Source: Flavobacteriaceae bacterium
Lineage (GTDB): Bacteria > Bacteroidota > Bacteroidia > Flavobacteriales > Flavobacteriaceae
Reading direction: 5' to 3'
Length of the DNA stretch: 24,594 nt
Assembly (NCBI GenBank): GCA_016649785.1
Contig: JAENXB010000009.1
Span: 1-24,594, forward strand
In this document: in pieces, positions 1-6,548 of the stretch
Numbering within the stretch: the first letter of the stretch is position 1
How the letters are laid out: each line of letters starts with the position of its first letter
Notes under the pieces: model-generated
Told to the model about the DNA's origin: nothing
The model's database searches: none
The model's input: only the letters and a program-made list of their open reading frames with translations
Made by a program: the position numbers and the translations under genes

Positions 1-663
1 AAATGGGCTTATACAATGGATGGAAGCCAGGTTGGCGAACTTGAATTTGAAAACTTCAATGCCGCGGAAGCTAAAGTTACAATCAAGGGAAAAATTGTTC
101 ACCCCGGATATGCAAAAGATAAAATGGTGAATAGCATGTACATCGCGCAGGACTTTATCAATTCGCTGCCAAGATTGGAAACCCCGGAACACACCGAGGA
201 CCGACAAGGATTTTTTCACCTAACCGATATAAAAGGAGATGTTGAAGAGACAAAATTGAAATACATCATCCGCGACCACGACAAAGATCATTTTAAGGCG
301 AGAAAAGAAATGATCCGGAATCTTGTATCCGAAATTAATTCCCAGCACGACAAGGAAGTTATAAAAATTGAAATTAAAGATCAGTATTCCAATATGCGTG
401 AAAAGGTAGAGCCAGTAATGCACATTGTGGATATTGCTGAAGAAGCCATGAAAGCGGTAAACATTACCCCTTTAATTAAACCTATTCGCGGTGGTACAGA
501 TGGAGCCCAGCTTAGTTATATGGGACTTCCCTGCCCCAACATTTTTGCGGGTGGACATAATTTTCACGGCCGGTATGAATACGTGCCTGTAGAAAGCATG
601 CAAAAAGCAGTGGAGGTAATTGTGAAAATTGCAGAGATCACTGCGGAAAAATATAAGTCCTGA
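1..663 (+). CDS. pepT: Peptidase T (tripeptide aminopeptidase), C-terminal part
   Basis: This is the 3' portion of a zinc aminopeptidase of the M20 family that releases the N-terminal residue from tripeptides in the cytoplasm. The reading frame is open from base 1, so the start lies outside the window and the Met at 16 is internal. About 220 residues are visible. They begin with the dimerisation-domain segment that reads YTMDGSQVGELEFENFNAA, which matches the PepT pattern (family knowledge). They end with the catalytic-domain segment GGTDGAQLSYMGLPCPN followed by GGHNFHGRYE, where the His is an expected metal ligand. The C-terminal helix ending in TAEKYKS is complete. A broken gene starts 3 nt after the stop on the same strand. 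Confidence is high for the family; the missing N-terminal half cannot be judged. Confidence 0.93.
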   Translation, partial: KWAYTMDGSQVGELEFENFNAAEAKVTIKGKIVHPGYAKDKMVNSMYIAQDFINSLPRLETPEHTEDRQGFFHLTDIKGDVEETKLKYIIRDHDKDHFKARKEMIRNLVSEINSQHDKEVIKIEIKDQYSNMREKVEPVMHIVDIAEEAMKAVNITPLIKPIRGGTDGAQLSYMGLPCPNIFAGGHNFHGRYEYVPVESMQKAVEVIVKIAEITAEKYKS

Positions 664-666
664 AAA

Positions 667-1262
667 ATGCAAAAAATTGAATCGGTAGATCAATATATTC
701 AATTCAATCTCATCCCAGATGGTCTGAAATTCTCTTGGAATTAAGGGAATTATTGAATTCCACGATTTTGACGGAAACTATTAAATGGGGCGGACCGGTT
801 TACACCTTAGACGGCAAAAATTTATTGGGAATTGGAGCTTTTAAAAATCACAGTGCTCTCTGGATTTTTTAGGGGGCACTTTTACAAGATAACACCAATT
901 TATTAATAAATGCACAGGAAGGCAAAACCAAGGCGCTAAGGCAGATAAGATTTGAGGCAGGTTCAAAAATAGATAAGCAGGAACTTCTAAAATATATTGA
1001 TGAAACCATCAGCCTGCATAAACAGGGAAAAGAAATTAAACCGAATTTAAACAAGGAAATTTTAATTCCATCTGAATTATCCGATTTCTTTAAATCAAAT
1101 TCAGAATTAAAAAAGGCCTTTTCAATCCTAACTCCCGGTAAACAGAGGGAATATGCCGAATATATTACCGAAGCAAAAAGGGACGAAAGCAAACAAAAAC
1201 GAATTGAAAAAATAATTACAATGATTAAAGTTGGTATAGGTTTAAACGATAAAAATTGCTAA
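667..1262 (+). pseudogene. Broken YdeI/DUF1801-family gene (frameshift plus nonsense)
   Basis: The conceptual product is a YdeI-like protein of the DUF1801 type (about 200 residues). Its molecular function is poorly known. The ATG at 667 opens MQKIESVDQYIQ. The frame then breaks at a perfect 5-bp tandem duplication, ATTCA at 697-701 and 702-706. Removing one copy restores YIQSHPRWSEILLELREL. The restored frame continues through ETIKWGGPVYTLDGKN and GIGAFKNHSALWIF to an in-frame TAG at 870-872. The family usually has Gln there (WFFQG), so a single CAG-to-TAG change explains it. Beyond it the frame runs uninterrupted through NAQEGKTKALRQIRFEAG to TAA at 1260-1262. The rest of the sequence is well preserved, so inactivation looks recent. 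A functional fragment starting after the nonsense codon is unlikely. It sits 3 nt behind pepT and was probably co-transcribed with it. Confidence 0.85.
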
Positions 1263-1300
1263 AAGGAAAAGGGACTATTAATTTCGTCCCTTTTCCTTTT
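1261..1300. terminator. Bidirectional intrinsic terminator between convergent genes
   Basis: A perfect 15-bp inverted repeat, AAAAGGAAAAGGGAC and GTCCCTTTTCCTTTT, flanks a 10-nt loop (1276-1285). The A-rich outer stem gives a T-run on either strand. It overlaps the stop of the rightward pseudogene and lies 19 nt past the stop of the leftward gene at 1319, so it can serve both. Confidence 0.85.
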
Positions 1301-1318
1301 ATATATAGATATTTTTAT

Positions 1319-2023
1319 CTAAAAATAGCAGTTACCGCCTCTTCTTCTCTTTTTACCTGCATTTTCGCTATCCCATAGTTTTATGGTGAGGCTGACGATG
1401 AGTTGATTTAGGCGGGCATCTTCAAAACTTGCGCGATTCACACCATATTCAGCCCGCACAATATCTAGCTCCTGACTTTCTTGTGAAGAAAGGGAATGAT
1501 CATAACGAACATCCAGACCAAAACTGCCAAATTCCACTTTTGCTCCAATTTGAGCTGAAAGGGGAGTATTTTGAACCACAATTTGCGGAGTATCAGTTAC
1601 AGGTTCATTTCCTTCCAAAGTGGCATCAATAATGTTCTTGTAAGCTATCCCGGCATAAACATCTACCGGTCCATAAATGTTATAACCAACTAATACAGGA
1701 ACGCTTAGTTCATCTACAGCATAAATTGCTGGTTTTAAAGGAAAATCAAATCTTGACTTCAATGATGAATAAACTACCTCGGGGCGTATAAAGAATTTTC
1801 CAAAATTTATTTGCACCCAGACACCACCGTGATAGCCAATTTCTCCTTCAGCATTGTAAGTCGCAGGTGGAAGTTCTGCCTGTGTTGATTGAAAACTATT
1901 GATTTCCCCTCCAAATGTTTTATTGATCCCTCCTTTTAATCCTACCTGAAATTCCTGGGCCTGAAGAATTGCAGTTTGAAAACCGGCAAAGCAAATAAGA
2001 AGTGCTAGAAGTGTTTTGTTCAT
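1319..2023 (-). CDS. Outer-membrane beta-barrel protein (PorT-like family)
   Basis: A 234-residue secreted protein with a clear signal peptide: MNKTLLALLICFAGF, a hydrophobic core, then a likely cleavage near residue 22 (QAQ/EFQ). The mature part begins with FQVGLKGGINKTFGGE, the opening of Bacteroidota outer-membrane beta-barrel domains (PF13568 type, family knowledge). It alternates short amphipathic strands such as GYHGGVWVQINFGKFFIRPEVVY and a late strand LIVSLTIKLW. The C-terminus is atypical: after the last strand a basic tail KKRRRGGNCYF follows rather than ending directly on an aromatic residue. It is expected in the outer membrane; the substrate or role is unknown. It is transcribed alone, with the terminator at 1261-1300 behind it and a near-consensus promoter in front. 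Confidence 0.75.
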   Translation of the reverse strand: MNKTLLALLICFAGFQTAILQAQEFQVGLKGGINKTFGGEINSFQSTQAELPPATYNAEGEIGYHGGVWVQINFGKFFIRPEVVYSSLKSRFDFPLKPAIYAVDELSVPVLVGYNIYGPVDVYAGIAYKNIIDATLEGNEPVTDTPQIVVQNTPLSAQIGAKVEFGSFGLDVRYDHSLSSQESQELDIVRAEYGVNRASFEDARLNQLIVSLTIKLWDSENAGKKRRRGGNCYF

Positions 2024-2057
2024 GAAAATAGGATTGTATCAATTCGTAATATCGGGG

Positions 2058-2065
2058 TAAATATA
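2058..2065 (-). promoter_or_regulatory. Possible -7 box for the beta-barrel gene
   Basis: On the minus strand this reads TATATTTA, one base from the Bacteroidota TAnnTTTG pattern, 34 nt before the ATG. I see no convincing -33 TTG. Weak call in an AT-rich stretch. Confidence 0.3.
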
Positions 2066-2162
2066 TTATTTAAAAAAATATATCACACTTTTTTATCTAT
2101 GCATTTAACGTGATAGAGCTAAAAAAATTATAAAAACCTGCTATCAATATTTAAAAAAGAAG

Positions 2163-2278
2163 AAAAGGTTGTTCTAAATGTTGTGATTTATTCGCTTCAA
2201 ATAATTTCAGGATCAATAAGATTGCTTTCTGAAACCAATAAAAAAGACGAATATCATTACATTTAAAACAACCCTTTT
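2163..2278. repeat. Long imperfect inverted repeat with nested hairpins; possible terminator of the protease gene
   Basis: The outer arms are AAAAGGTTGTTCTAAATGT (2163-2181) and the near-complement at 2259-2278, with one mismatch and one bulged C. Pairing continues inward with GAT/ATC and ATTCG/CGAAT (2190-2194 with 2248-2252). An inner hairpin, TTTCAG (2205-2210) with CTGAAA (2229-2234), encloses CAAT/ATTG. On the minus strand the distal arm ends in TTTT and a run of pyrimidines with six Ts. It could therefore end the leftward protease transcript, although it is far larger than a normal terminator. This is the only structure in the 275-bp gap at 2024-2298. Confidence 0.6.
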
Positions 2279-2298
2279 AAACTGTAAATATTCTATTA

Positions 2299-3540
2299 TT
2301 AATGAACAATTATAGGATCAGGATTTCCGTCGGGATCGCTGGTAACAAAACCATCTGTTCTTGCAGCGCCTAAAAGAAGAACCCCAGCAGCGTGAGGAGC
2401 GGCCATTGAAGTTCCGCTTATGGTATTATAACCGCCACCCTTCCAGGTAGATTTAATGGCCAGGCCCGGAGCAGCAAAATCAACGGGTGGATTTCCGAAA
2501 TTTGAAAAATACGCCCATGTATCATTCACGTCCATTGCAGAAATAGTAACAATATTAGCGCCGTTTACTCTTGCGGGAGAGCTGTTATTCGCATCGCTGC
2601 TTTCATTCCCGGCAGCAAGAGCAAATTTGATTCCTTTGTTTGAAGCCGCTAAAATGGCATCGTCAAGGGCTTGTGAAACAGGACCTCCTAAACTCAAATT
2701 GGCAACATCCCCACTTTTTCCTTTAGCGCCAACGAAATCTACTCCTGCAATAACACCTGAGTAAGATCCGCTTCCACGGCTATCCAATACTTTCACCGGA
2801 ATAACGGTTGCGCCCGGTGCAACTCCAATAACACCAAAATCATTGTTTTTAGCAGCTATAGTCCCCGAAACATGAGTTCCATGACCATTACCGTCATCTA
2901 TGGATTTTGAATCTCTCCCAGAAGTAAAAGCATTGAAACCTCTTAAGGCATCTACATTTAAATCGGGGTGGTCCAAATCTATCCCGGTATCAACAACCCA
3001 GGCTACAGCAGTTCCGGTGTAATTTGCAATTCCGTTTACACGAAGAATTCCATAAGGAGTTTCTTGTGAACCTCCTGTTCCCGGATCAGGCTCACCACAA
3101 GGACCACCGTTTGGGGTGCCGCAAGGCGGTGCAAATACAACAATCCTATCTTGTTCAATATAGGCAATTTCTTTTTTCCCTTTAAGCTGTTCAACCTGAG
3201 ATTTGGTCAATTTCATGGTTGCACCGCTTAAGGTTTTACTGTAAACATTGACAATCTCTGCAGAAGAAATTGAAGCTTTCGCCAGGACCTTTCGGGTTTG
3301 TTCCGTCATGGCTTCCTGGGCTTTGGAGTAATTTTCAGGGTACTTAGAATTTACATCCTCGATCATATTCTTATTGAACACGACTATATACTGACCTTCG
3401 ATATTTTGAGCATCGAATCGTGCGTCATTTTCAGAGAATACGGCTTCCTCTTCCGGGGAATTCTGATCCTGACTACAGGAATAAAAAAATACGGAGGCCA
3501 ATAGGGCGACTCCGATTAGTTTGTAGTTCGATTTTAACAT
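2299..3540 (-). CDS. Subtilisin-like (S8) serine protease, lipoprotein
   Basis: A 413-residue secreted serine endopeptidase. Residues 1-22 form a lipoprotein signal with a hydrophobic stretch and FYSC, giving a likely lipidated Cys22. Residues about 48-136 look like an I9 inhibitor propeptide (EGQYIVVFNKN ... IAYIEQDRIV). The S8 catalytic domain follows. The triad is visible as Asp184 (AWVVDTGIDLDHPDL), His220 (GNGHGTHVSGTIAA) and Ser378 (SGTSMAAPHAAG), with oxyanion Asn311 (AAGNES). A Cys/Gly/Pro-rich linker at 138-155 separates propeptide and catalytic domain. The protein ends soon after the Ser motif with no type IX sorting domain, so it is probably anchored to a membrane and acts on external peptides. 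Inhibitor removal and activation are expected from the family. It stands alone in its transcription unit. Confidence 0.93.
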   Translation of the reverse strand: MLKSNYKLIGVALLASVFFYSCSQDQNSPEEEAVFSENDARFDAQNIEGQYIVVFNKNMIEDVNSKYPENYSKAQEAMTEQTRKVLAKASISSAEIVNVYSKTLSGATMKLTKSQVEQLKGKKEIAYIEQDRIVVFAPPCGTPNGGPCGEPDPGTGGSQETPYGILRVNGIANYTGTAVAWVVDTGIDLDHPDLNVDALRGFNAFTSGRDSKSIDDGNGHGTHVSGTIAAKNNDFGVIGVAPGATVIPVKVLDSRGSGSYSGVIAGVDFVGAKGKSGDVANLSLGGPVSQALDDAILAASNKGIKFALAAGNESSDANNSSPARVNGANIVTISAMDVNDTWAYFSNFGNPPVDFAAPGLAIKSTWKGGGYNTISGTSMAAPHAAGVLLLGAARTDGFVTSDPDGNPDPIIVH

Positions 3541-3580
3541 AATATGTAGGATTTTGGTTAAAATTAGTTGATGAATATAC

Positions 3581-3588
3581 CAAAATTA
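3581..3588 (-). promoter_or_regulatory. -7 box (TAATTTTG) of the protease gene
   Basis: On the minus strand the sequence is TAATTTTG, an exact TAnnTTTG match, 40 nt before the ATG. No -33 TTG is seen at the usual distance. The box lies in one arm of a perfect 10-bp inverted repeat (3581-3590 with 3613-3622). Confidence 0.55.
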
Positions 3589-3702
3589 TACTTTATAATA
3601 AAAAAAATAATTTATAATTTTGTTAATATTTATCCCTTACCTCAAAAAACAAATACATGGCTAGCACCAAGTATAGAAATATAATAACAACATGTTAAAA
3701 TT

Positions 3703-4095
3703 TTATTTGGTTTCGGATATCTCACGCTTTTCAGCTATCCATTTCTTAATGCCTCCATCCAATAAATATATATTTTTAAAACCGGACTTTTGAAGAATTT
3801 TGGCGGCTTCCGGGCTCACAGCTCCAGTAGTACAGTAAATTGCAATTGGTTTGGTTTTGTCCAGTTTTTCAAGTTTTTTCCTGAAATCCTTATCGTATAT
3901 AATATTTGCGGCATTGACAAGATGCGATTTATTGTACTCAACTTCCGGTTGTAAATCTACCACCTGAACATTTCCATATTGCAAATGCGTGTTCATCTCT
4001 TCAACGGTAACCACTTTTATTTCATTCGCAGCTGCATCTTTACAACTATAAACTCCAAATGAAATTAAGAAAATAATTAAAAACCTGATCTTCAT
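3703..4095 (-). CDS. Rhodanese-domain lipoprotein
   Basis: A 130-residue single rhodanese domain (sulfurtransferase fold) exported as a lipoprotein. The N-terminus MKIRFLIIFLISFGVYSC gives a lipobox with Cys18. The domain runs from about residue 27 to 122. The active-site loop is CTTGAVSPEA with Cys88, and the closing motif LLDGGIKKW is typical. The CH2A region, normally D-x-R, reads VVDLQPEVEYNKSHLVNA, so Arg is replaced by Gln-Pro. The loop also lacks the R/K-rich form of thiosulfate sulfurtransferases, so the persulfide donor is unclear. It should sit in the cell envelope, facing the periplasm. It follows the cytoplasmic rhodanese gene at 4105-4419 by 9 nt and is surely co-transcribed with it. 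Confidence 0.88.
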   Translation of the reverse strand: MKIRFLIIFLISFGVYSCKDAAANEIKVVTVEEMNTHLQYGNVQVVDLQPEVEYNKSHLVNAANIIYDKDFRKKLEKLDKTKPIAIYCTTGAVSPEAAKILQKSGFKNIYLLDGGIKKWIAEKREISETK

Positions 4096-4104
4096 GTTTT
4101 AGTT

Positions 4105-4419
4105 TTAGGGGGTTTGAATTTCGCCATCCCATTCAATAATACCGCCCATTAAATTATAGGCATTTTCAATTCCGCGTTGATGCATCAAAGCACAAGCAGA
4201 GGCACTTCGGGCACCGGATCGGCAATAAACCAAGTAATTTTTAGATTTATCCAGTTTTTCAATTTCATCTAAAAATTCCTGACCTTTGTAAATGTCAATA
4301 TTGATGGCTTCAGGGATATATCCTGCCATAAATTCCCCCTCGGTTCTCACATCGAGAATGACAGCATTTTCATCCTTTTCTTTCGATTCTTTCCATTGAT
4401 CCTGGGTTAAATTTTGCAT
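4105..4419 (-). CDS. Cytoplasmic rhodanese-like sulfurtransferase
   Basis: A 104-residue stand-alone rhodanese domain without a signal peptide, of GlpE/PspE size. The CH2A motif is intact (AVILDVRTEGEFMAGYIPEAIN). The active loop is YCRSGARSASA with Cys66, a six-residue loop rich in Arg and Ser that in this family binds sulfane sulfur. The domain closes with NLMGGIIEWDGE. It is expected to carry a persulfide on Cys66 and pass sulfur to an acceptor; the physiological donor and acceptor cannot be read from sequence. It is the first gene of a two-gene leftward unit with the rhodanese lipoprotein and is divergent from the MarR gene at 4661. Confidence 0.9.
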   Translation of the reverse strand: MQNLTQDQWKESKEKDENAVILDVRTEGEFMAGYIPEAINIDIYKGQEFLDEIEKLDKSKNYLVYCRSGARSASACALMHQRGIENAYNLMGGIIEWDGEIQTP

Positions 4420-4477
4420 TTCTTTATTACTTATCGGGTTACTAAAATAAAATTTTTTAGATTTTTAAAAACGTAAA

Positions 4478-4495
4478 TATAAGGCAAACCTTATA
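4478..4495. promoter_or_regulatory. 18-bp dyad in the rhodanese/MarR divergent gap
   Basis: TATAAGG, a CAAA spacer and CCTTATA form a perfect 7-bp dyad. It lies 59 nt before the rhodanese ATG and overlaps a near-consensus minus-strand box TATATTTA (4474-4481). It may be an operator. The 241-bp gap holds only this, the MarR promoter and the palindromes near 4640. Confidence 0.4.
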
Positions 4496-4607
4496 ATTTC
4501 GCTCTAAGTCAGGCCTCAAAAATGTATTAAATTACTAAACTTATTACAAAGCCTTCAGATCACCTAAGGAAATTCTTAGACTACTTAACTTTAACATAAG
4601 TTTAATA

Positions 4608-4636
4608 TTGTAACCTGAATAATTAATTTATATTTG
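4608..4636 (+). promoter_or_regulatory. Promoter of the MarR-nitroreductase unit
   Basis: TTG at 4608-4610 and TATATTTG at 4629-4636 are separated by 18 nt, an excellent match to the Bacteroidota primary sigma pattern. The expected transcript start is near 4641-4644. This supports the ATG at 4661 rather than the upstream TTG at 4649 as the MarR start. Confidence 0.75.
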
Positions 4637-4660
4637 TACATACAATAGTTGTTACAACAA
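4634..4660. promoter_or_regulatory. Two MarR-box-like palindromes (putative autoregulatory operator)
   Basis: Two 12-bp inverted repeats of 5-2-5 form stand side by side: TTGTACATACAA (4634-4645) and TTGTTACAACAA (4649-4660). They share the TTGTn..nACAA outline of MarR-type operators. The first overlaps the -7 box and the second ends directly at the ATG. Their centres are 15 bp apart. Confidence 0.6.
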
Positions 4661-5113
4661 ATGAATATTGAAGATATCATAAAAACCGAAAACCAGCTAC
4701 CTGCTTCCCGCAGGCTGATCATCAGTTTATTTTCCACCACAAGTTGGGCGACCGAACAGATTTCTGAGGTTTTAAAACCTTATGAAATAAGCCTTCCTCA
4801 GTTTAATGTTTTGCGAATCTTAAGAGGACAAAAGGGCAAACCCGCCAATCTTAGCACCATCCAGGAACGAATGGTAAACAAAATGAGCAATACTACCCGA
4901 TTGGTAGATAAACTGATCTCAAAAAATTTGGTTGAACGTATTACCTGTGAAAAGAACCGGCGTAAAGTAGAAATTACAATTACTTCAGAAGGGCTAAGTT
5001 TTTTAAAAAAATTAGATTCGGTGATGGATGAGATAGAATCAGAAATTACTCAAAACCTGAGCGAAATAGAAATTCAACAATTAACCCAATTATTATATAA
5101 ACTCCGACAATAA
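4661..5113 (+). CDS. MarR-family transcriptional regulator
   Basis: A 150-residue winged-helix regulator. The ATG at 4661 is preferred over an upstream TTG (4649), because the promoter places transcript start only a few bases before that TTG. Helices at residues 14-40 and 112-150 form the expected dimerisation region. The winged helix spans about 43-110, with SLPQFNVLRILRGQKGKPAN leading in, recognition helix MSNTTRLVDKLISKNLV and wing CEKNRRKVEITIT. This wing with its basic RR is typical of the family. A single Cys96 lies at the base of the wing; whether it senses oxidants is unknown. The nitroreductase gene starts 9 nt later, so the regulator probably controls both. Two palindromes over its own promoter suggest autorepression. 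Its ligand is not predictable. Confidence 0.9.
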   Translation: MNIEDIIKTENQLPASRRLIISLFSTTSWATEQISEVLKPYEISLPQFNVLRILRGQKGKPANLSTIQERMVNKMSNTTRLVDKLISKNLVERITCEKNRRKVEITITSEGLSFLKKLDSVMDEIESEITQNLSEIEIQQLTQLLYKLRQ

Positions 5114-5122
5114 ATAGTTGCA

Positions 5123-5755
5123 ATGAAAAAATACAATAACAATTTAAACTGGCGTTATGCCACCAAAAAATTTGATATTTCTAAAAATATTCCAGAAGTA
5201 GATCTGGAGCAGCTTTTGGAAGCGATCCGACTTTCGCCCTCATCTTACGGGTTACAGCCGTATCAAGTCTTTGTAATTAAAAATCCTGAGCTTCGGGAAA
5301 AATTAAAATCCGCAGCCTGGAACCAGCCACAAATTATAGATGCTTCCCATTTACTGGTTTTTGCGAATCTAAAAGAAATAGACAAAGTTTATGTTGACGG
5401 TTACCTTGATATGATAGCTGAAACAAGGAACCAGACCAGGGAGGATTTAAGCCGACTTGAAACCATGCTGGATAACACCGTGTTGAAATTTAGTTCAGAA
5501 AAGAAAAATCAGTGGGCTTCAAATCAAGCCTATATCGCCTTAGGAAATTTACTGTCCGCAGCTGCAAATTGTAAAATTGACGCTTGTCCCATGGAAGGTT
5601 TTGAAGCAATAAAATTTGATGAAATCCTGGGATTAAAAGAAAAAGGATTAACAACAGCAGTAATTGCCACTTTAGGCTACAGAAGTTCTGAAGACAAGCA
5701 GCAATATGCAATAAAAGTGAGAAAAAACAAAGAAAAATTATTTAACAGATTATAA
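5123..5755 (+). CDS. NAD(P)H-dependent nitroreductase-family flavoprotein
   Basis: A 210-residue FMN-dependent oxidoreductase of the nitroreductase family (NfsB/YdgI-like length). The N-terminal FMN phosphate segment RYATKKFD (11-18) and the signature SPSSYGLQPYQVFVI (38-52) are present. So are the central helix NQWASNQAYIALGNLLSAAA and the flavin-proximal KIDACPMEGFE segment. Such enzymes work as cytoplasmic dimers and reduce nitroaromatics, quinones or dihydropteridines using NAD(P)H; the physiological substrate here is unknown. It lies 9 nt after the MarR gene and is probably the regulated output of that repressor. Flavoenzyme plus YceI plus MarR is a common flavobacterial neighbourhood in my recollection, consistent with a redox-stress role. 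Confidence 0.9.
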   Translation: MKKYNNNLNWRYATKKFDISKNIPEVDLEQLLEAIRLSPSSYGLQPYQVFVIKNPELREKLKSAAWNQPQIIDASHLLVFANLKEIDKVYVDGYLDMIAETRNQTREDLSRLETMLDNTVLKFSSEKKNQWASNQAYIALGNLLSAAANCKIDACPMEGFEAIKFDEILGLKEKGLTTAVIATLGYRSSEDKQQYAIKVRKNKEKLFNRL

Positions 5756-5816
5756 ACCAAAAATAAGAATACCATGAAATGAGCATAATGGAAACTCGAT
5801 GCAAACACCAATAAAG

Positions 5817-5833
5817 ATATGCGAATTGCATAT
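5817..5833. promoter_or_regulatory. Dyad ATATGC/GCATAT before the YceI gene
   Basis: A perfect 6-bp inverted repeat with a 5-nt spacer lies 30 nt before the YceI ATG. It may be an operator or part of the leader. No good promoter box is seen in the 107-bp gap, so YceI may be transcribed with the nitroreductase gene. Confidence 0.35.
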
Positions 5834-5862
5834 GATCAATAAAAAAACAAAATAAAACACAT

Positions 5863-6432
5863 ATGAAAAAGAGAATTTTAAATGGCTTAGTCGCCTCAGT
5901 AATTGTTTTAACAAGCCTTTCATTTGCAACAATGAACAAGGAAGTTAATGTTAAAGAAAGCAGTGTTACATGGACAGGTAAGAAAGTAACAGGCTCACAT
6001 ACCGGAACGATTCAATTTAAATCCGGACATTTTAAAGTAGAAGATGAGAAATTGATTGGAGGAGAATTTGTTATGGATATGACCACTATTGAAAATAATG
6101 ATCTAACAGGTGAAGACAAGGGGAAACTGGAAGGGCATTTAAAATCTGAAGACTTCTTTGGAGTTGAAAAATTCCCAACCGCAAAATTGATCATCACAAG
6201 TGTTGCAAAAAAAGGCGATGAAACCTACGGTGTTGTTGCAAATTTGACTATTAAAAATGAAACTCACCCGGTCACTTTTGATCTTGACTGGAAGGAAAAT
6301 TCAGCTTCAGCAAAATTATCAATCGACAGGTCCAAATTCGATGTTCGTTATGGTTCAGGAAGTTTCTTCGATGACCTGGGAGACAAAACCATTTATGACA
6401 ACTTTGACTTAGACGTAAACCTAAAATTTTAA
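5863..6432 (+). CDS. YceI-family secreted protein
   Basis: A 189-residue periplasmic YceI-like lipocalin-fold protein that binds a polyisoprenoid or amphipathic ligand in a beta-barrel. The signal peptide is MKKRILNGLVASVIVLTSLSFA, with cleavage expected around residue 22. The mature domain starts with the typical SSVTWTGKKVTGSHTGTIQFKSG. It contains GEFVMDMTTIEN and the LEGHLKSEDFFGVEKFPTAKL signature, and the late strand SIDRSKFDVRYGSGSFFDDLGD, which is diagnostic of the Bacteroidota form. The physiological ligand is unknown. It lies downstream of the MarR and nitroreductase genes with a 107-bp gap and upstream of the trp leader. Confidence 0.93.
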   Translation: MKKRILNGLVASVIVLTSLSFATMNKEVNVKESSVTWTGKKVTGSHTGTIQFKSGHFKVEDEKLIGGEFVMDMTTIENNDLTGEDKGKLEGHLKSEDFFGVEKFPTAKLIITSVAKKGDETYGVVANLTIKNETHPVTFDLDWKENSASAKLSIDRSKFDVRYGSGSFFDDLGDKTIYDNFDLDVNLKF

Positions 6433-6437
6433 ATTCC

Positions 6438-6496
6438 GAATTTTGAATCTTGAATTATTTAATGCATTGGTGCCTTTTTTCTTTAGATTCAAATTC
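6438..6496 (+). terminator. Imperfect inverted repeat after YceI
   Basis: GAATTTTGAATCT (6438-6450) pairs with AGATTCAAATTC (6485-6496) with one bulged T around a 34-nt loop that contains a T6 run. It may end the YceI transcript before the trp promoter, but its form is not canonical. Confidence 0.35.
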
Positions 6497-6513
6497 AAAT
6501 AATTAAAAAGTCA

Positions 6514-6543
6514 TTGTCAATTCAAATTACCTGAGTATATTTG
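6514..6543 (+). promoter_or_regulatory. Promoter of the trp leader and operon
   Basis: TTG at 6514-6516 and TATATTTG at 6536-6543 are separated by 19 nt, the optimal Bacteroidota spacing. The expected transcript start, 4-7 nt beyond the box, falls at or next to the leader ATG (6549). The leader peptide mRNA would then be leaderless or nearly so. Confidence 0.75.
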
Positions 6544-6548
6544 GCAAA

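Noticed and set aside
869..1192. 107-codon minus-strand open frame inside the YdeI-like region
   Set aside because: The plus strand gives a recognisable protein once two lesions are repaired; the minus frame is a shadow.
4649..4660. TTG start giving four extra residues on the MarR protein
   Set aside because: The predicted transcript start is within a few bases of it, these bases form the second palindrome, and an ATG follows.
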